A stretch of DNA of 64,000 nucleotides from Bedellia somnulentella (GCA_963576735.1 OY755171.1:21550182-21614181); one strand, 5' to 3'. Shown: positions 20,278 through 29,795, counted from the stretch's first letter. The notes: generated by a model not told the origin, from the letters alone. Made by a program: numbers and translations.

Positions 20278-20763
20278 TGTTACGACATCTGTTCGCAAGT
20301 AGGAGATAGGATTTGCCACTACTAGATAACAGATGGCGTTACTAGTATTCTAATAAGTAAAGGAATTACTAGATGTTTCTCGAATATCGACTTTTCGAGA
20401 ATGTGGTACTAGAACTTTCTGTAATATTCGCGTATTTGAGATTTGGCATATATAAAGAGCGACGCGTGCTACGGAGTTATTCGAGTGCGAAGAACTAAAG
20501 CGAGAACAAGCGAAATACTAGAGCGAAGAAATTAAATACGACAGTGCAGTGATATACGGATTACGGAAATAAGCTTAACGGTGTGGACAGTGTTACTATA
20601 ACGGAGTAAATTAGTGTTGTTAATTAGTGCGAGTATCGATAGTTAATTATCGATAGTGTTTGTTGTGTTGTGTAAAGTGCGTTATTGGTCAATAAATATA
20701 ATTACACCTTATTGCACGAAAGTGTGACTGGTATTTATCAAATTAAGAACCCGGTACGTAACA
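20278..20763 (+). repeat. 3' LTR
   Basis: 486 bp. I found no difference from the 5' LTR when the two were read side by side. Confidence 0.93.
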
Positions 20764-20774
20764 TTATTGATAAA

Positions 20775-20885
20775 TTTATTTACCATGGTGATTTTCAGTC
20801 AGGGAAAACATCGTAAGAAAGCTTACATAGTTAAGCTAATTTTGGTCATGTCAGAGTGTATTTATACAAAACGGTAAAGGGGCTG
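20775..20885 (+). mobile_element. Old degraded family B SINE fragment
   Basis: 'atttaccatggtgattttca', 'gtcagggaaaacatcgta', 'tcatgtcagagtgtatt' and 'tacaaaacgg' match the family B body with many substitutions. It is much older than the neighbouring SINE at 21163. Confidence 0.6.
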
Positions 20886-21162
20886 CTCAAAAAAAAGGAG
20901 CAAAACGTGGGCACGGACACCAGCCCGGCTAGTACGAGCGGTGTTTAAACTAGTTATCGCGTGGGATAAAGCAGCCATCTCTTACGCACTTAATTATCGT
21001 ATACTGCCATCTCATTCTAACCGTTATCGTTTCGATAAAATAGCGCTCGTGCTTGCCCTTCAAATACATGGCGAAAACGTTTGACGTTTGAATTTGGACC
21101 TGTCTTTAGGTTTACGGCGTGAAGGTATGAGTTCGCGAAATTGAGTATAATTAATAACTAAA
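20886..21162. other. Non-coding stretch, nothing recognised
   Basis: It contains a moderately GC-rich piece (about 20905-21075, with 'cggacaccagcccggctagt') that I could not assign. There is no ORF. Confidence 0.4.
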
Positions 21163-21448
21163 CCACACATAATATCAATTTAATAGGTTAATTTATCATG
21201 GTTGTTAACGGTGAGGGAAAACATCGTGAGGAAACCCACATGGCTGAGGTGTACTTAGTCATGTGACAGTGTATTCGTACAAAACGGCGATAGGCCTGCC
21301 CCTTATCACGTGAGTACATTGTCCATGCAAAACGTGGGTACTCTGAACACCAGGTGACAAAGTCACGTGATGTCAAGAAGTATTAGTACCTCTGCCAACC
21401 CCTTCAGGGATATTCGGCGTGAATGTTTATGTTAATGTTATGTTTATG
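21163..21448 (+). mobile_element. Family B SINE, 5'-truncated with target duplication
   Basis: It runs from 'ccacacataatatc' and the body 'gttaatttatcatggttgtt' through the 3' module (ACCCCTTCAGGGAT, GGCGTGAATG) and a TTATG tail. An 11-bp duplication TAATAACTAAA lies at 21152-21162 and 21449-21459. The tRNA head is missing, as expected of incomplete reverse transcription. Confidence 0.85.
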
Positions 21449-21471
21449 TAATAACTAAAGTTTTGCCGCTC

Positions 21472-21620
21472 GTGAATAAAAGAGCATGTATGAAAAGATT
21501 GATGGATGTAAACGAAGCTAGAGAGGTTTGTCAGGATCGTAAGAAGTGGCGATCGATAGTCTCTGCCTACCCCAATGGGAATTAATGGCGTGAGTATATG
21601 TATGTATGTATGTATGTATG
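21472..21620 (+). mobile_element. 5'-truncated RTE copy (149 bp)
   Basis: It is nearly identical to 10160-10304: 'aataaaagagcatgtatgaa', the last ~40 codons, the hairpin (CCC-CAAT-GGG), GGCGTGAGTATATGTATG and a TATG repeat. A 9-bp target duplication TTGCCGCTC lies at 21463-21471 and 21621-21629. High identity suggests that RTE activity here is recent. Confidence 0.9.
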
Positions 21621-21741
21621 TTGCCGCTCTCCTATAAGTAACCTACTAATGGAATACATTATGCCCCTGATATAATCATAATTAGCTTAAAATAAGTAAC
21701 AATAGCTGTATTTTACATATTGGATTACAGTGTTGATTACA

Positions 21742-22435
21742 GATATGCTGTGTAGTGTCGGCTTAGAATAGCACTACCCAATATCTTCCGGTGGGTGTAC
21801 GTAAAAGGCGACGGCTTATTCCGTTTATCCACCCTAAAAAATCCTCCCTAAGGCGGATATTCGGAAACGCGTGTCCGTCTATCCACCCTGAACGGGGTGG
21901 ATATCCGGAATGCATATAATATTGTTCTTCCGATTTTCTACCCTGCCTACGTACAGTCATTTACAGAAAAAAGACCCTAAGTTTGTAAGATATTTTTATT
22001 CAAACTGTAAGTAAGAAAGTAGGTATGTTTATCTTAAGTATTTTAATGTTCACGATGTTCCTTGGACCCATTTTGTGTTGTGTATGTTTCTGTAAATTAC
22101 TGTACTTGGGGTAAAAAATCGGAAGAAACCATATTATATGCATTCCGGATATCCACCCCGTTCAGGGTGGATAGACGGACACGCGTTTCCGAATATGCGC
22201 CTTAGGGAGGATTTTTTAGGGTGGATAAACGGAATAAGCCAAGGCGACTAACGGTATTGGGGCTTTTAAGGGATTTTTGGGCGATGCGGTAGGAGACCTA
22301 TCACCAAGAACCTTTATTTCACCATCTATACCCCATGCACCTTCCAAAAGTGGCTGAGGAATTTCTAATTCCTTAGCTCTGGCTACCCCTTTCTTGGGAT
22401 TTATAGCCGTGAGTATATGTATGTATGTATGTATG
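21742..22435 (+). mobile_element. Family A element interrupted by a MITE
   Basis: A full-length family A copy (GCTGTGTAGTGTCGGCTTAG ... GTGAGTATATGTATG plus repeats) flanked by GATTACA (21735-21741 and 22436-22442). It is split at GGCGAC by the 428-bp TIR element 21813-22240. Confidence 0.88.
21813..22240. mobile_element. Long-TIR MITE with 8-bp target duplication
   Basis: 428 bp. The ends read GGCTTATTCCGTTTATCCAC on both sides in inverse orientation, and the match continues for ~130 bp with few mismatches. The 8-bp duplication AAGGCGAC lies at 21805-21812 and 22241-22248. The TIR contains an internal hairpin TATCCACCC/GGGTGGATA and a further copy of TATCCACCC, perhaps transposase-binding repeats. 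It has no coding capacity. An 8-bp duplication with GG ends and TIRs over 100 bp points to MULE or Merlin rather than hAT; that is inference. Confidence 0.8.
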
Positions 22436-22454
22436 GATTACAATAATATAATAG

Positions 22455-22825
22455 GTAATGACATCATGATAGTCCCATGGGTAGAACTCCCCCCCCCCGT
22501 AAACAGAAAGGCGTGAGTTCAAATCCCGGGTCGGGCCTACATCAATTTGTTTTTTCTTAAGACACATATGTGGTTAATTTATCATGATTGTTAACGGTGA
22601 GGGAAAGCATCGTGAGGAAACCCACATGGCCGAGTTGTACTTAGCCATCTGACAGTGTATTCGTACAAAACGGCGATAGGCCTGCCCCTATCACGTGAGT
22701 ACACTGTCTAAACAAAACGTACTTTGGACACTAGGTGGCGCTGTCACGCGTTGTTCAGAAGTATTAGTACCTATGCCAACTCCTTCGGGGGTAGACGGCG
22801 TGAACGTTTATTTTATGTTTATGGA
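22455..22825 (+). mobile_element. Family B SINE, full length
   Basis: Head 'gatagtcccatgggtagaac' (A box), then a run of about ten C and 'gagttcaaatcccgggt' (B box), then the body and the 3' module GCCAACTCCTTCGGGGGT...GGCGTGAACG. The poly-C run replaces the anticodon-arm region. Confidence 0.85.
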
Positions 22826-22874
22826 TTATAAAAAATGAGTGACGTACCACATCCATAACCACATATACCCAACA

Positions 22875-23034
22875 TGCATACATACATATACTTACGACTA
22901 TGAATCCCTGGAAGGGATAGCCAAGGCTTAAGAAAAACAAATTCCTGAGCTACTTTTGGAAATTAAGTGGGGAAAAGATTGTAAAAAGCCCCAAAAAGTA
23001 GGGTAGTGCTATCCTAAGCCGAAACTACAGCAAA
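22875..23034 (-). mobile_element. Family A element with internal deletion
   Basis: Both family ends are present, but about 80 bp of the middle is missing (the jump is at 'gattgtaaaaagccccaaaa'). Confidence 0.75.
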
Positions 23035-23426
23035 GTAGTCACTACGAAGTTGACTATGTGTTTGTATATAATTGCGTCGCGAAATAATGATCATTCTTCT
23101 TCAAGAAACCTATTTCTATCCTTGGTCTCATGTTGGATAATTCATGATATTTTCCCTTATTTACGATGGAAACCTAATGAATAAAACATCTATATTACTG
23201 AAGAGCACTGCCATTACGATGCTAAGTTACATTGTTTTAGTAAAACCTCAACGAAAGAATTCAATAACTCACGTCGATTATCGAAATAATCTTATTTTTA
23301 AGTTAACATAAACATGTCTTACAACTGAGGTCATATAACACAGTACTAAAGTACAAAATAAATAATCGTCAACATTATTTGTTTCTAATATTCTTTACTA
23401 TGACTTCCCTCTGTATTATCAACTCA
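23035..23426. other. Non-coding stretch, nothing recognised
   Basis: AT-rich sequence without a supported feature. Confidence 0.5.
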
Positions 23427-23524
23427 AACGTACACTCCGAATACCCCCATAAGGGGTTGGCAGAGGTACTAATATTTCTGAGCATCACGTGACATTGTCA
23501 CTTCAGAGTACCCACATTTTGCTG
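23427..23524 (-). mobile_element. Family B SINE 3' fragment
   Basis: On the minus strand it holds the last ~95 bp of family B with the 3' module (ACCCCTTATGGGGG) and a short internal deletion at the 'cacctggtgttc' block. Confidence 0.7.
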
Positions 23525-23952
23525 TACCCTCTCTAGAATTTACTAAAAGATGGAATATATATTATTGATTAAATGCGATATGCAAGCGCAAATAGATATG
23601 TTTCCTTGTATTTCAGTATTAAATTTATTTCCGTTTTTTTTTATATTTGTAATTTTTCCCGCCAGCATCTATAAATTTAACACGACATTTCAACTAATAT
23701 TGAACAAACCATTGGCGGCTCTATTAAAAATCTTCGTTCACTCTTTATAGTTTACGTCGTTTTTAAGTTGTTTATTTAAGACAGAATATAATTATTATTA
23801 TTGGTTCATTAATGACGTAGAATTTCTATTAACTGAAAATATGATACACTGTAAACTTACTTGACTTTACTGGCTTAGTTTTTAAAATATTTTCACTGAA
23901 TTTATGTCGTTATTTTGCAGACACCACAGCGAGCCCGCAAAGGATTCCATTT
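23525..23952. other. Non-coding stretch
   Basis: A 66-codon hydrophobic frame at 23550-23750 has low-complexity AT-driven composition (Phe/Ile/Leu). I do not regard it as a gene. Confidence 0.4.
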
Positions 23953-23964
23953 GGCTTAGAATAT

Positions 23965-24347
23965 AAACGTTACATAAACATAAACGTTCACGCCGTTCTA
24001 TCCCCGAAGGGGTTGGCAGAGGTACCCATACTCCTGAACTCACATGGCAAGCGCCATCTAGTTTCCAGAGAAGGTACCCACGTTTTGCTTAGACAGTGTA
24101 CTCACGTGATAGGGGGCAGGCCTATCGCCGTTTTGTACGAATACACTGTCACATGACTAAGTACAACTCAGCCATGTGGGTTTCCTCACGATGTTTTCCC
24201 TCACCGTTAGCAACCTTGATAAATTAACCACACATATGACTTTAGAAAAGACAAATTGGTGTAGGCCCGTCCCAGGATTGGAACTCACGCCCTTCTGTTT
24301 TTCGGGCGGGTGTTCTACCCACTGGACTATCATGTCGCTTAGGAGGA
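23965..24347 (-). mobile_element. Family B SINE, full-length variant subfamily
   Basis: Minus-strand copy with A and B boxes, the full body and the 3' module. A 12-bp duplication GGCTTAGAATAT lies at 23953-23964 and 24348-24359. It carries the diagnostic block 'cacatggcaagcgccatcta', shared only with the copy at 48062-48312, which defines a subfamily. Confidence 0.9.
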
Positions 24348-24650
24348 GGCTTAGAATATGTATTCGAATATATATTCAAAGCATGATGATTGAATATATA
24401 TGATGGAATATATATTCAAAGCAAAGCTGACACGCTCTCACTTCCAAAGGAAGCGAAGATGACGTCACTGGCGTCCAATGTAATCCTCAGAAAGCACCAT
24501 GCTTTTTAGAAAAGTGTTATTTTACTGAACAAGTGTTAGTGTTCTCGAACCCCGATAGGAACTAACAGCGTGAGTATGCATAACTTATATTACACTTATC
24601 GTTTAAATGGATCACGAGTTTCATTGTTAAAGGATATAAATTACACAGTT

Positions 24651-24880
24651 GTGTAGTGTCGGCTTAGAATAGAACTGTCCCATTTCTTCCCGTGGGTGGT
24701 CGTATGAGGCGACCAAGGGTGTTGGGGCTTTTCAATAGTTTTTTTTGATGCGGTTGGAGACCCACCACTAGCAAAATATATTTTCATTCTTTTCCCCTCT
24801 GAACTTGTAAAAGTGGCTAATGAGTTACTTATTCTGAATCTCTGGCCTTGCTTTCTAGGGATTTATAGCCGTGAGTATAT
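24651..24880 (+). mobile_element. Family A element, older copy
   Basis: GTGTAGTGTCGGCTTAGAAT to TATAGCCGTGAGTATAT. Its 5' part ('cttcccgtgggtggtcgta') is closer to the RTE 5' end than to the main family A type. Confidence 0.8.
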
Positions 24881-25195
24881 TAATTTAAACTCCGCAGCTT
24901 TAAAAGCTTTTATTCCTTTTGATTACTCGCGGGATTTGCGACTGAGAAAAGACTAACTTACGGTAAATCCAGAATTATCTATAATACTCATGTTCTCAAC
25001 AGAACTAAGATGATCAAAAGTTACCGTATATGTTTGTTTAATGAATGTTAAGATAATATTTAAGTTTTGTTTTGCGTTCTACATATTTTATTATGTTTAT
25101 GAAGTCACATAAAGGTTAACCTCATGTTTTTTTTAGAAAATCCAATCCCTGTCATGAATGCCCAATGACTTAATTTTTTCAGGGTTGCGTTCTTA

Positions 25196-25309
25196 CTATT
25201 AAAAAAAACGTTTATTGTGACACAAAGAAATAATAACAATAAGCTGGAACATAGTTAAGATGAAATGGAATAATTACTATTATCTGATTTCACTCTTTGA
25301 CACACATGT
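25196..25309 (-). repeat. Repeat C (AATAAA-ended 3' sequence)
   Basis: It is shared with 38190-38313: 'gtttattgtgacacaaagaa', 'ataataacaat', 'gttaagatgaaatggaataa' and 'ctattatctgatttcactct'. On the minus strand it ends CACAATAAAC followed by T-runs. It is joined at about 25308 to the truncated family B copy. Confidence 0.65.
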
Positions 25310-25556
25310 TGGACAGTGTACTCACGTGATAGGGGGCAGGCCTATCGCCGTTTTTTACGAATACACTGTCACATCCCAAGTACAACTCACCCATGTGGGT
25401 TTTTTCACGATGTTTTCACTCACCATTAACAACCACAATAAATTAACCAAACAATATGTCTTTAGAAAAGACAAATTGGTGTAGGCCCGACCCGGGATTT
25501 GAACACTAGTTGTTTGCACGATAACCGGTGTTCTACTCATTGAGCTATCACGTCCT
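25310..25556 (-). mobile_element. Family B SINE lacking its usual 3' module
   Basis: The tRNA head with A and B boxes and the first ~250 bp of body are present on the minus strand. The sequence then switches to repeat C instead of the RTE-type tail. This may be a chimeric retrotranscript or a later rearrangement. Confidence 0.75.
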
Positions 25557-25991
25557 CGTTATAAAATACGCATTCACTTTAAAATCTGCACTTTTCGAAC
25601 AATATGAAAATGAAAATTGAAAAATAAATTAAGACAGCCCGAGCCAAGACGAAGAAAAATCTTGTTCGGTTCTTACTGGAGCTTTTTATTTTTGAATATA
25701 CACAAACTTTTGAAGCTATGAAAATAGTTCTAGTTGCAAGTTAAACCAGACACTCCTGAAACTATTCTGATCACCTTAATTTTTAATATGTTGTCGATAT
25801 ATGGTCAACATCATTTTAAAACTAATAAAAAATCTGGCTATTCTGGGAAATCCGGAAAATGGTCGGTGTCACAACACCTAGTAGGATTATGCATTGCTAT
25901 ATCTGGTAGGGTAAGTTCCAGAAAAGTATATACTCAATAAATACAATGTATTGTACTGAATCAGGCGTTACTTTGCGGAAATCCATAGCAA
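25557..25991. other. Non-coding stretch, nothing recognised
   Basis: No supported gene or repeat family. Confidence 0.5.
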
Positions 25992-26580
25992 TACTAATAT
26001 TAATAAATTTCTTCGCTTAATTCCGCTAAATAATACCTGCAGTCTTCATGCAACATGCACTGTGCACCGCCCGCCCTCCCACTTACAAGAAATCGAAAAG
26101 CAGACAATGCACCACACACACACCCGCAAGCGAAAACCACAGGCAACCACAAACATGCGACGCGTTTCGACTCAACACGAGTCATTGTCGAGCAGTAGAC
26201 AGTTCGGCAGCTGACCACCGAGTGCCGGTCATACGATTTTGCGGTTATATTTATAGGCCAGGCTCCCCACTCCCCCACCCAAAGAACATCAATGACGAGT
26301 GACTATATTATTGGAAAAAAATGTCAAAAGTGGGGAAACGGTGTAGCCCTGCTGTTTATTCAGCAGTGTAACGGAATTATCATTATCATATCTGGAGATT
26401 TCAAGTGCATGCAGCATGTTTGTGGTTGCCTGTGGTTTTCGCTTGCGGGTGTGTGTGTGGTGCATTGTCTGCTTTTCGATTTCTTGTAAGTGGGAGGGCG
26501 GGCGGTGCACAGTGCATGTTGCATGAAGACTGCAGGTATTATTTAGCGGAATTAAGCGAAGAAATTTATTAATATTAGTA
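25992..26580. mobile_element. Foldback element: perfect 167-bp inverted repeat
   Basis: The arms 25992-26158 and 26414-26580 appear to be perfect reverse complements, separated by a 255-bp spacer. The outer ends read TACTAATATTAATAAATTTC. If the flanking TA is a target duplication, the element itself starts CTAATATTA. Each arm contains a (CA)n stretch and a GC-rich block 'gcaccgcccgccctccc'. The spacer has no ORF. Short frames across the arms are reflections of each other and are not genes. Confidence 0.8.
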
Positions 26581-27185
26581 AATACAAAGTAAACTTTAGA
26601 GCAAACTTTTTTATATATCATTACTAAAAACATAAAATAAGTGCGTCTTGTAGTACGAGTATAATTATTATAAGAAAATAATTAACTTCCTCTATACTGA
26701 AATTAACCTTCACTTGCACAAAGACCAAATGAAGTGAACATGACCTTTGAAATATCACTTCGCTTCGAACTTAATTGTATGCTAATGTAAGTTTTAGAAC
26801 GATATAGAGTGTCTTCATTATTGCATTCACTACTGAATAGTTATTTTTTCTTTTTGTGTAGGTGTATACTTTCAAAAATAACGTTTTTAATTATTTTTTT
26901 GTGGGTCTCATTGAATTACAAAATTATTATTCCGAAAATAATTTCTCAATCACCTTCGGAAGATAAGTGAGTGAAAGTTTTTAAAATTAAGAGTGATTGG
27001 TAATGGGTTTCCAGCTTTATCATCCAAAATTCACTTAAACGATTCAAAATCCTTAGTCATCTTTGACAACAGCCCTGGGAAGAAATGGGTGAGTGTTATT
27101 TGTACATATGATTTTACACAGCAAAGAGTATGAAAAAAAGCTATAAAAAAGTAAGTTATGACGTTATGAGACAAACTCTCATATT
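26581..27185. other. Non-coding stretch
   Basis: About 26955-27110 has weak, decayed resemblance to a family A copy on the minus strand ('gattggtaatgggtttccag', 'ggaagaaatgggtgagtg'). Otherwise nothing is recognised. Confidence 0.35.
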
Positions 27186-27193
27186 TATGCAAG

Positions 27194-27286
27194 GATACTC
27201 TACACTATGGATCGGCCCTAAACACTCTCAGAGCGTAGCAGGGGGCGTGGCCTATTGGCACTTAAAATGGCTGACCTAGGGTTGTA
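27194..27286. mobile_element. 93-bp insertion with 8-bp target duplication
   Basis: TATGCAAG occurs at 27186-27193 and 27287-27294. The insert contains 'ggatcggccctaaacactct' and 'cagggggcgtggcctattgg'. No terminal inverted repeat is visible. It changes the C-terminal end of the receptor-like ORF on the minus strand. The family is unknown. Confidence 0.55.
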
Positions 27287-27886
27287 TATGCAAGAATCAG
27301 AATAGAAAAATGATGACAAGCAATTAAATATTTGAGGCTTCAATCCATGTTTTCCACATCTTGATATCTCGTGCCAGTATTTTATAATACTTTCTTGTTT
27401 TCTTACAATGTACACATTAAGCAGCGAATGGGATTTCAGAATTTCCATTATTTCATACACATCAGTTCTATTTTCAAGAACGACAATGAAACGTGAATCC
27501 GATTGCCATGTTTTACATAGTGAATGGTGAATTATTTTAATTAAATCATCTACAGTATTAACAAATAGCAAATACTGACGCCATACAACTAATCGAGAGC
27601 AAATTTGGATCTCCTTGGATCGAACCACCATGCTATGCTTATCTGTGATAACGAGTGATTTGATCATTTGGTCGGTAAATTGTAGCGAATCAAGTTCAGA
27701 TTCATAGGGATAAACCACAATATCGTGAAACGTGAAAATTTCACTTATAAATTTGGCGACACATTTAGACTCATTAATCTGCTTACGTACTGACTCCGAA
27801 ATAAAAAACCAGTTCCCAGGTTTAGCTAAGCAAATGACTAAAAACTGAAGAGAACTAAGCAAGCATAAAACCACTGGAAATCTCAT
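27218..27886 (-). CDS. Ionotropic-receptor-like N-terminal exon (probably truncated)
   Basis: 222 residues from an ATG at 27886. A clear signal peptide comes first (MRFPVVLCLLSSLQFLVICL, cut likely near Ala21-Lys22). The middle follows the pattern of the extracellular N-terminal region of divergent insect ionotropic receptors: YLLFVNTVDDLIKIIHH, then SRFIVVLENRTDVYEIMEIL, then LLNVYIVR, then CGKHGLKPQIFNC. The last ~25 residues come from the 93-bp insertion and are probably not native. The S1/S2 ligand-binding lobes and the channel helices that a full receptor (about 600 residues) needs are not found downstream on this strand. A TATA-like TTATAAAC lies about 30 bp upstream of the ATG. It could be a gene fragment, or the first exon of a gene whose other exons are lost. 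Confidence 0.5.
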   Translation of the reverse strand: MRFPVVLCLLSSLQFLVICLAKPGNWFFISESVRKQINESKCVAKFISEIFTFHDIVVYPYESELDSLQFTDQMIKSLVITDKHSMVVRSKEIQICSRLVVWRQYLLFVNTVDDLIKIIHHSLCKTWQSDSRFIVVLENRTDVYEIMEILKSHSLLNVYIVRKQESIIKYWHEISRCGKHGLKPQIFNCLSSFFYSDSCIYNPRSAILSANRPRPLLRSESV

Positions 27887-27889
27887 TTT

Positions 27890-28340
27890 AAATACGAGCG
27901 TTCTGTCAGAAGTTTATAAGAAGAATGATAAATATTAAGTTGTAAATGTTGTATATTAGTAATCTTGATATAAAAACTTTTGTATGGACAATCACCTAAT
28001 GAAAATATTAATGTAAATAAAAGAAAATTGTAGAGCAAATGTACTTACCGGTGATTGAAGTGCTTTTCCATATAATGTATTACGTAGACTTGTTAGTTAA
28101 AAGAAAGCAGTCTGTTTGATTTATGATAATTTTGACATCCTATCAAAATAACCTAATTTATCATTTGGTGAGGCCGACAATAATAACTGTTTTTTAAATG
28201 TATTAAAAAAGTTAAGATCAATAGAGTTAATGTTAATTATGTTCCACAATGCTGTAACATAATTACTCACTTACCATCTAAGAAAACCATTGTGGAACGC
28301 AATAAATCTATTGAGTATTGAGTATTGAGGAAGGTAGTGT
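27890..28340. other. Upstream region of the receptor-like ORF
   Basis: AT-rich sequence with no other feature recognised. Confidence 0.4.
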
Positions 28341-28342
28341 TA

Positions 28343-28505
28343 GTTGGGGACGACCATGAAGGACACATTTGAAGCAAATAGAGAGTGTGCTCGAAAAGAC
28401 ACGCGTCCAAAGTGTGAAGAATAAAAGGTTTTGTATAAAAATATTTATGGATTGAAACTTTAGAGGTTTCCCAGGATCGTAAAAAGTGGCGATAGGCGAT
28501 AGGAT
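28343..28505 (+). mobile_element. Degenerate RTE C-terminal fragment
   Basis: 'gggacgaccatgaaggacac', 'aatagagagtgtgctcgaaa', 'gtgtgaagaataaaa' and 'ccaggatcgtaaaaagtggc' follow the last ~55 codons of the RTE with substitutions and indels. The terminal hairpin and GTGAG are missing. Confidence 0.7.
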
Positions 28506-28903
28506 TATCGTTTAAACGTTCCACGCTCCAGAGATCGTAAGCTGAGTCTTCGGCTGAAAAAGTTAGATTAGTTTACGTTTCCATTAATTAATCAATTATT
28601 TACGAGCGAAGAGAGCATACTTAAAGTAATGACCAACAAACCGTACAGGTTCCCTACCTTCGACTACATCATTCCACAATATCAATCGCAAACTAATTAC
28701 AATTTTAAGGTCATTTCCAACCAGCGAAAACAGGAGCTGTTATGCTTAAAACAGTTTTTTTATGTAGCTGTTCATATAAATATAACAAATACGATCAGAA
28801 ATTTAGTCGAAGCATAAAGTGTAAAATTTATACAAAAAAGTATTCTCAATTATTACAAAAAAAAAATCCAACTTTTGGTTGCTTAAGCAATTTTTTATAA
28901 TAA
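28506..28903. other. Non-coding stretch
   Basis: A 62-codon frame at 28629-28817 begins MTNKPYRFPTFDYIIPQYQS. I recognise no family, and length and composition are compatible with chance. Confidence 0.3.
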
Positions 28904-29135
28904 GCTGTGTAGTGTCGGCTTATAATAATACTACCCCATTTCTACCCATGGGTGTTCATAAGAGCCGAAAATAGGTTTTAAGGCTATAAATAAGTGGTTG
29001 GGCGATCCGGCTGAAGACCCATAACCTTTATTTAACAATCTTTCCCCCACTCCAGTGCCAAATATAGATGAGGAATTTCATATTCTGAAGCTCCGGTTAC
29101 CCCTTCTAGGAATTTATAGCCGTGAGTATGTATTT
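28904..29135 (+). mobile_element. Family A element, diverged
   Basis: Both ends are recognisable (GCTGTGTAGTGTCGGCTTAT, TATAGCCGTGAGTATG). With the next copy it forms a tail-to-tail pair, so together they could fold into a long hairpin. Confidence 0.85.
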
Positions 29136-29156
29136 ATTCATGTTATAATAAGATAA

Positions 29157-29400
29157 CATACATATACTCACGGCTATAAATCCCTAGATGGGGCAGCCAA
29201 AGCTAAGGAATTAGAAATTCCTCAACCACTTTTGGAAAGTTAAGTGGGGAAAAGATGGTAAAATAAAGGTTGTTGGTGATGGGTCTCCAGCCTCATCACC
29301 CGAAAAACGAAGCTTAAGAGCCTCAATACCGTTGGTCGCCTCTTACGTACCCTCACCGAAAGAAATGGAGTAGTGCTATTCTAAGCCGACACTATACAGC
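29157..29400 (-). mobile_element. Family A element, full length with target duplication
   Basis: 244 bp, minus strand. A 10-bp duplication AATAAGATAA lies at 29147-29156 and 29401-29410. This is a good reference copy for defining the family ends. Confidence 0.92.
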
Positions 29401-29795
29401 AATAAGATAAATTAGGAAAAAGAACAAAACACCGTAGAAAAATAGTTCGCAGCTTAATAATTTTAAAAATGAAGTCTTACTGAAATGGAAAGAAATTGTT
29501 CTTCTTAAAACTTATGCTCGTACTTCTTATGGCTAACTGAAATAGCCGAATAAGGTATCTATTTGCTTATAAGAAAGGTAAACTTACGAATATGGGGTAG
29601 ATGTTAATAACTAAACAGTGTGCTCTTAATTTTAGTAATAAAATTTATTTAAAATAGTTGTTACAATACAGTAATTTAATGTTATAATCTATCACAGTGA
29701 GCTGCCACATGCTAGCATTTATTATTTCCTGAGTGGCAACAGTTTTGAGTGAAATCACAATTTTCTAACCGCACTTCACTTTTCTTAATTTAACA

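Larger units (their letters stand above)
14900..20763 (+). mobile_element. Intact Ty3/Gypsy LTR retrotransposon
   Basis: The element is 5,864 bp. LTRs of 486 bp (14900-15385 and 20278-20763) start TGTTACG and end CGTAACA. They appear identical base for base on reading, which indicates a very recent insertion. A 4-bp target duplication TTAT flanks it (14896-14899 and 20764-20767). One uninterrupted gag-pol frame lies between the LTRs. A primer-binding site follows the left LTR and a purine tract precedes the right LTR. There is no env-like frame. It sits beside an old degraded family B SINE (20775-20885). Confidence 0.95.

Noticed and set aside
14900..20763. Endogenous retrovirus with an envelope gene
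   Set aside because: Only 16 bases separate the gag-pol stop from the 3' LTR. There is no room for env.
23550..23750. 66-codon hydrophobic ORF as a membrane peptide
   Set aside because: AT-driven Phe/Ile/Leu composition, no conserved feature, no paralogue in the window.
26048..26633. Several 65-114-codon ORFs on both strands
   Set aside because: They all lie in the arms of the perfect inverted repeat, so they are mirror images of the same GC-richer sequence. None resembles a known protein.
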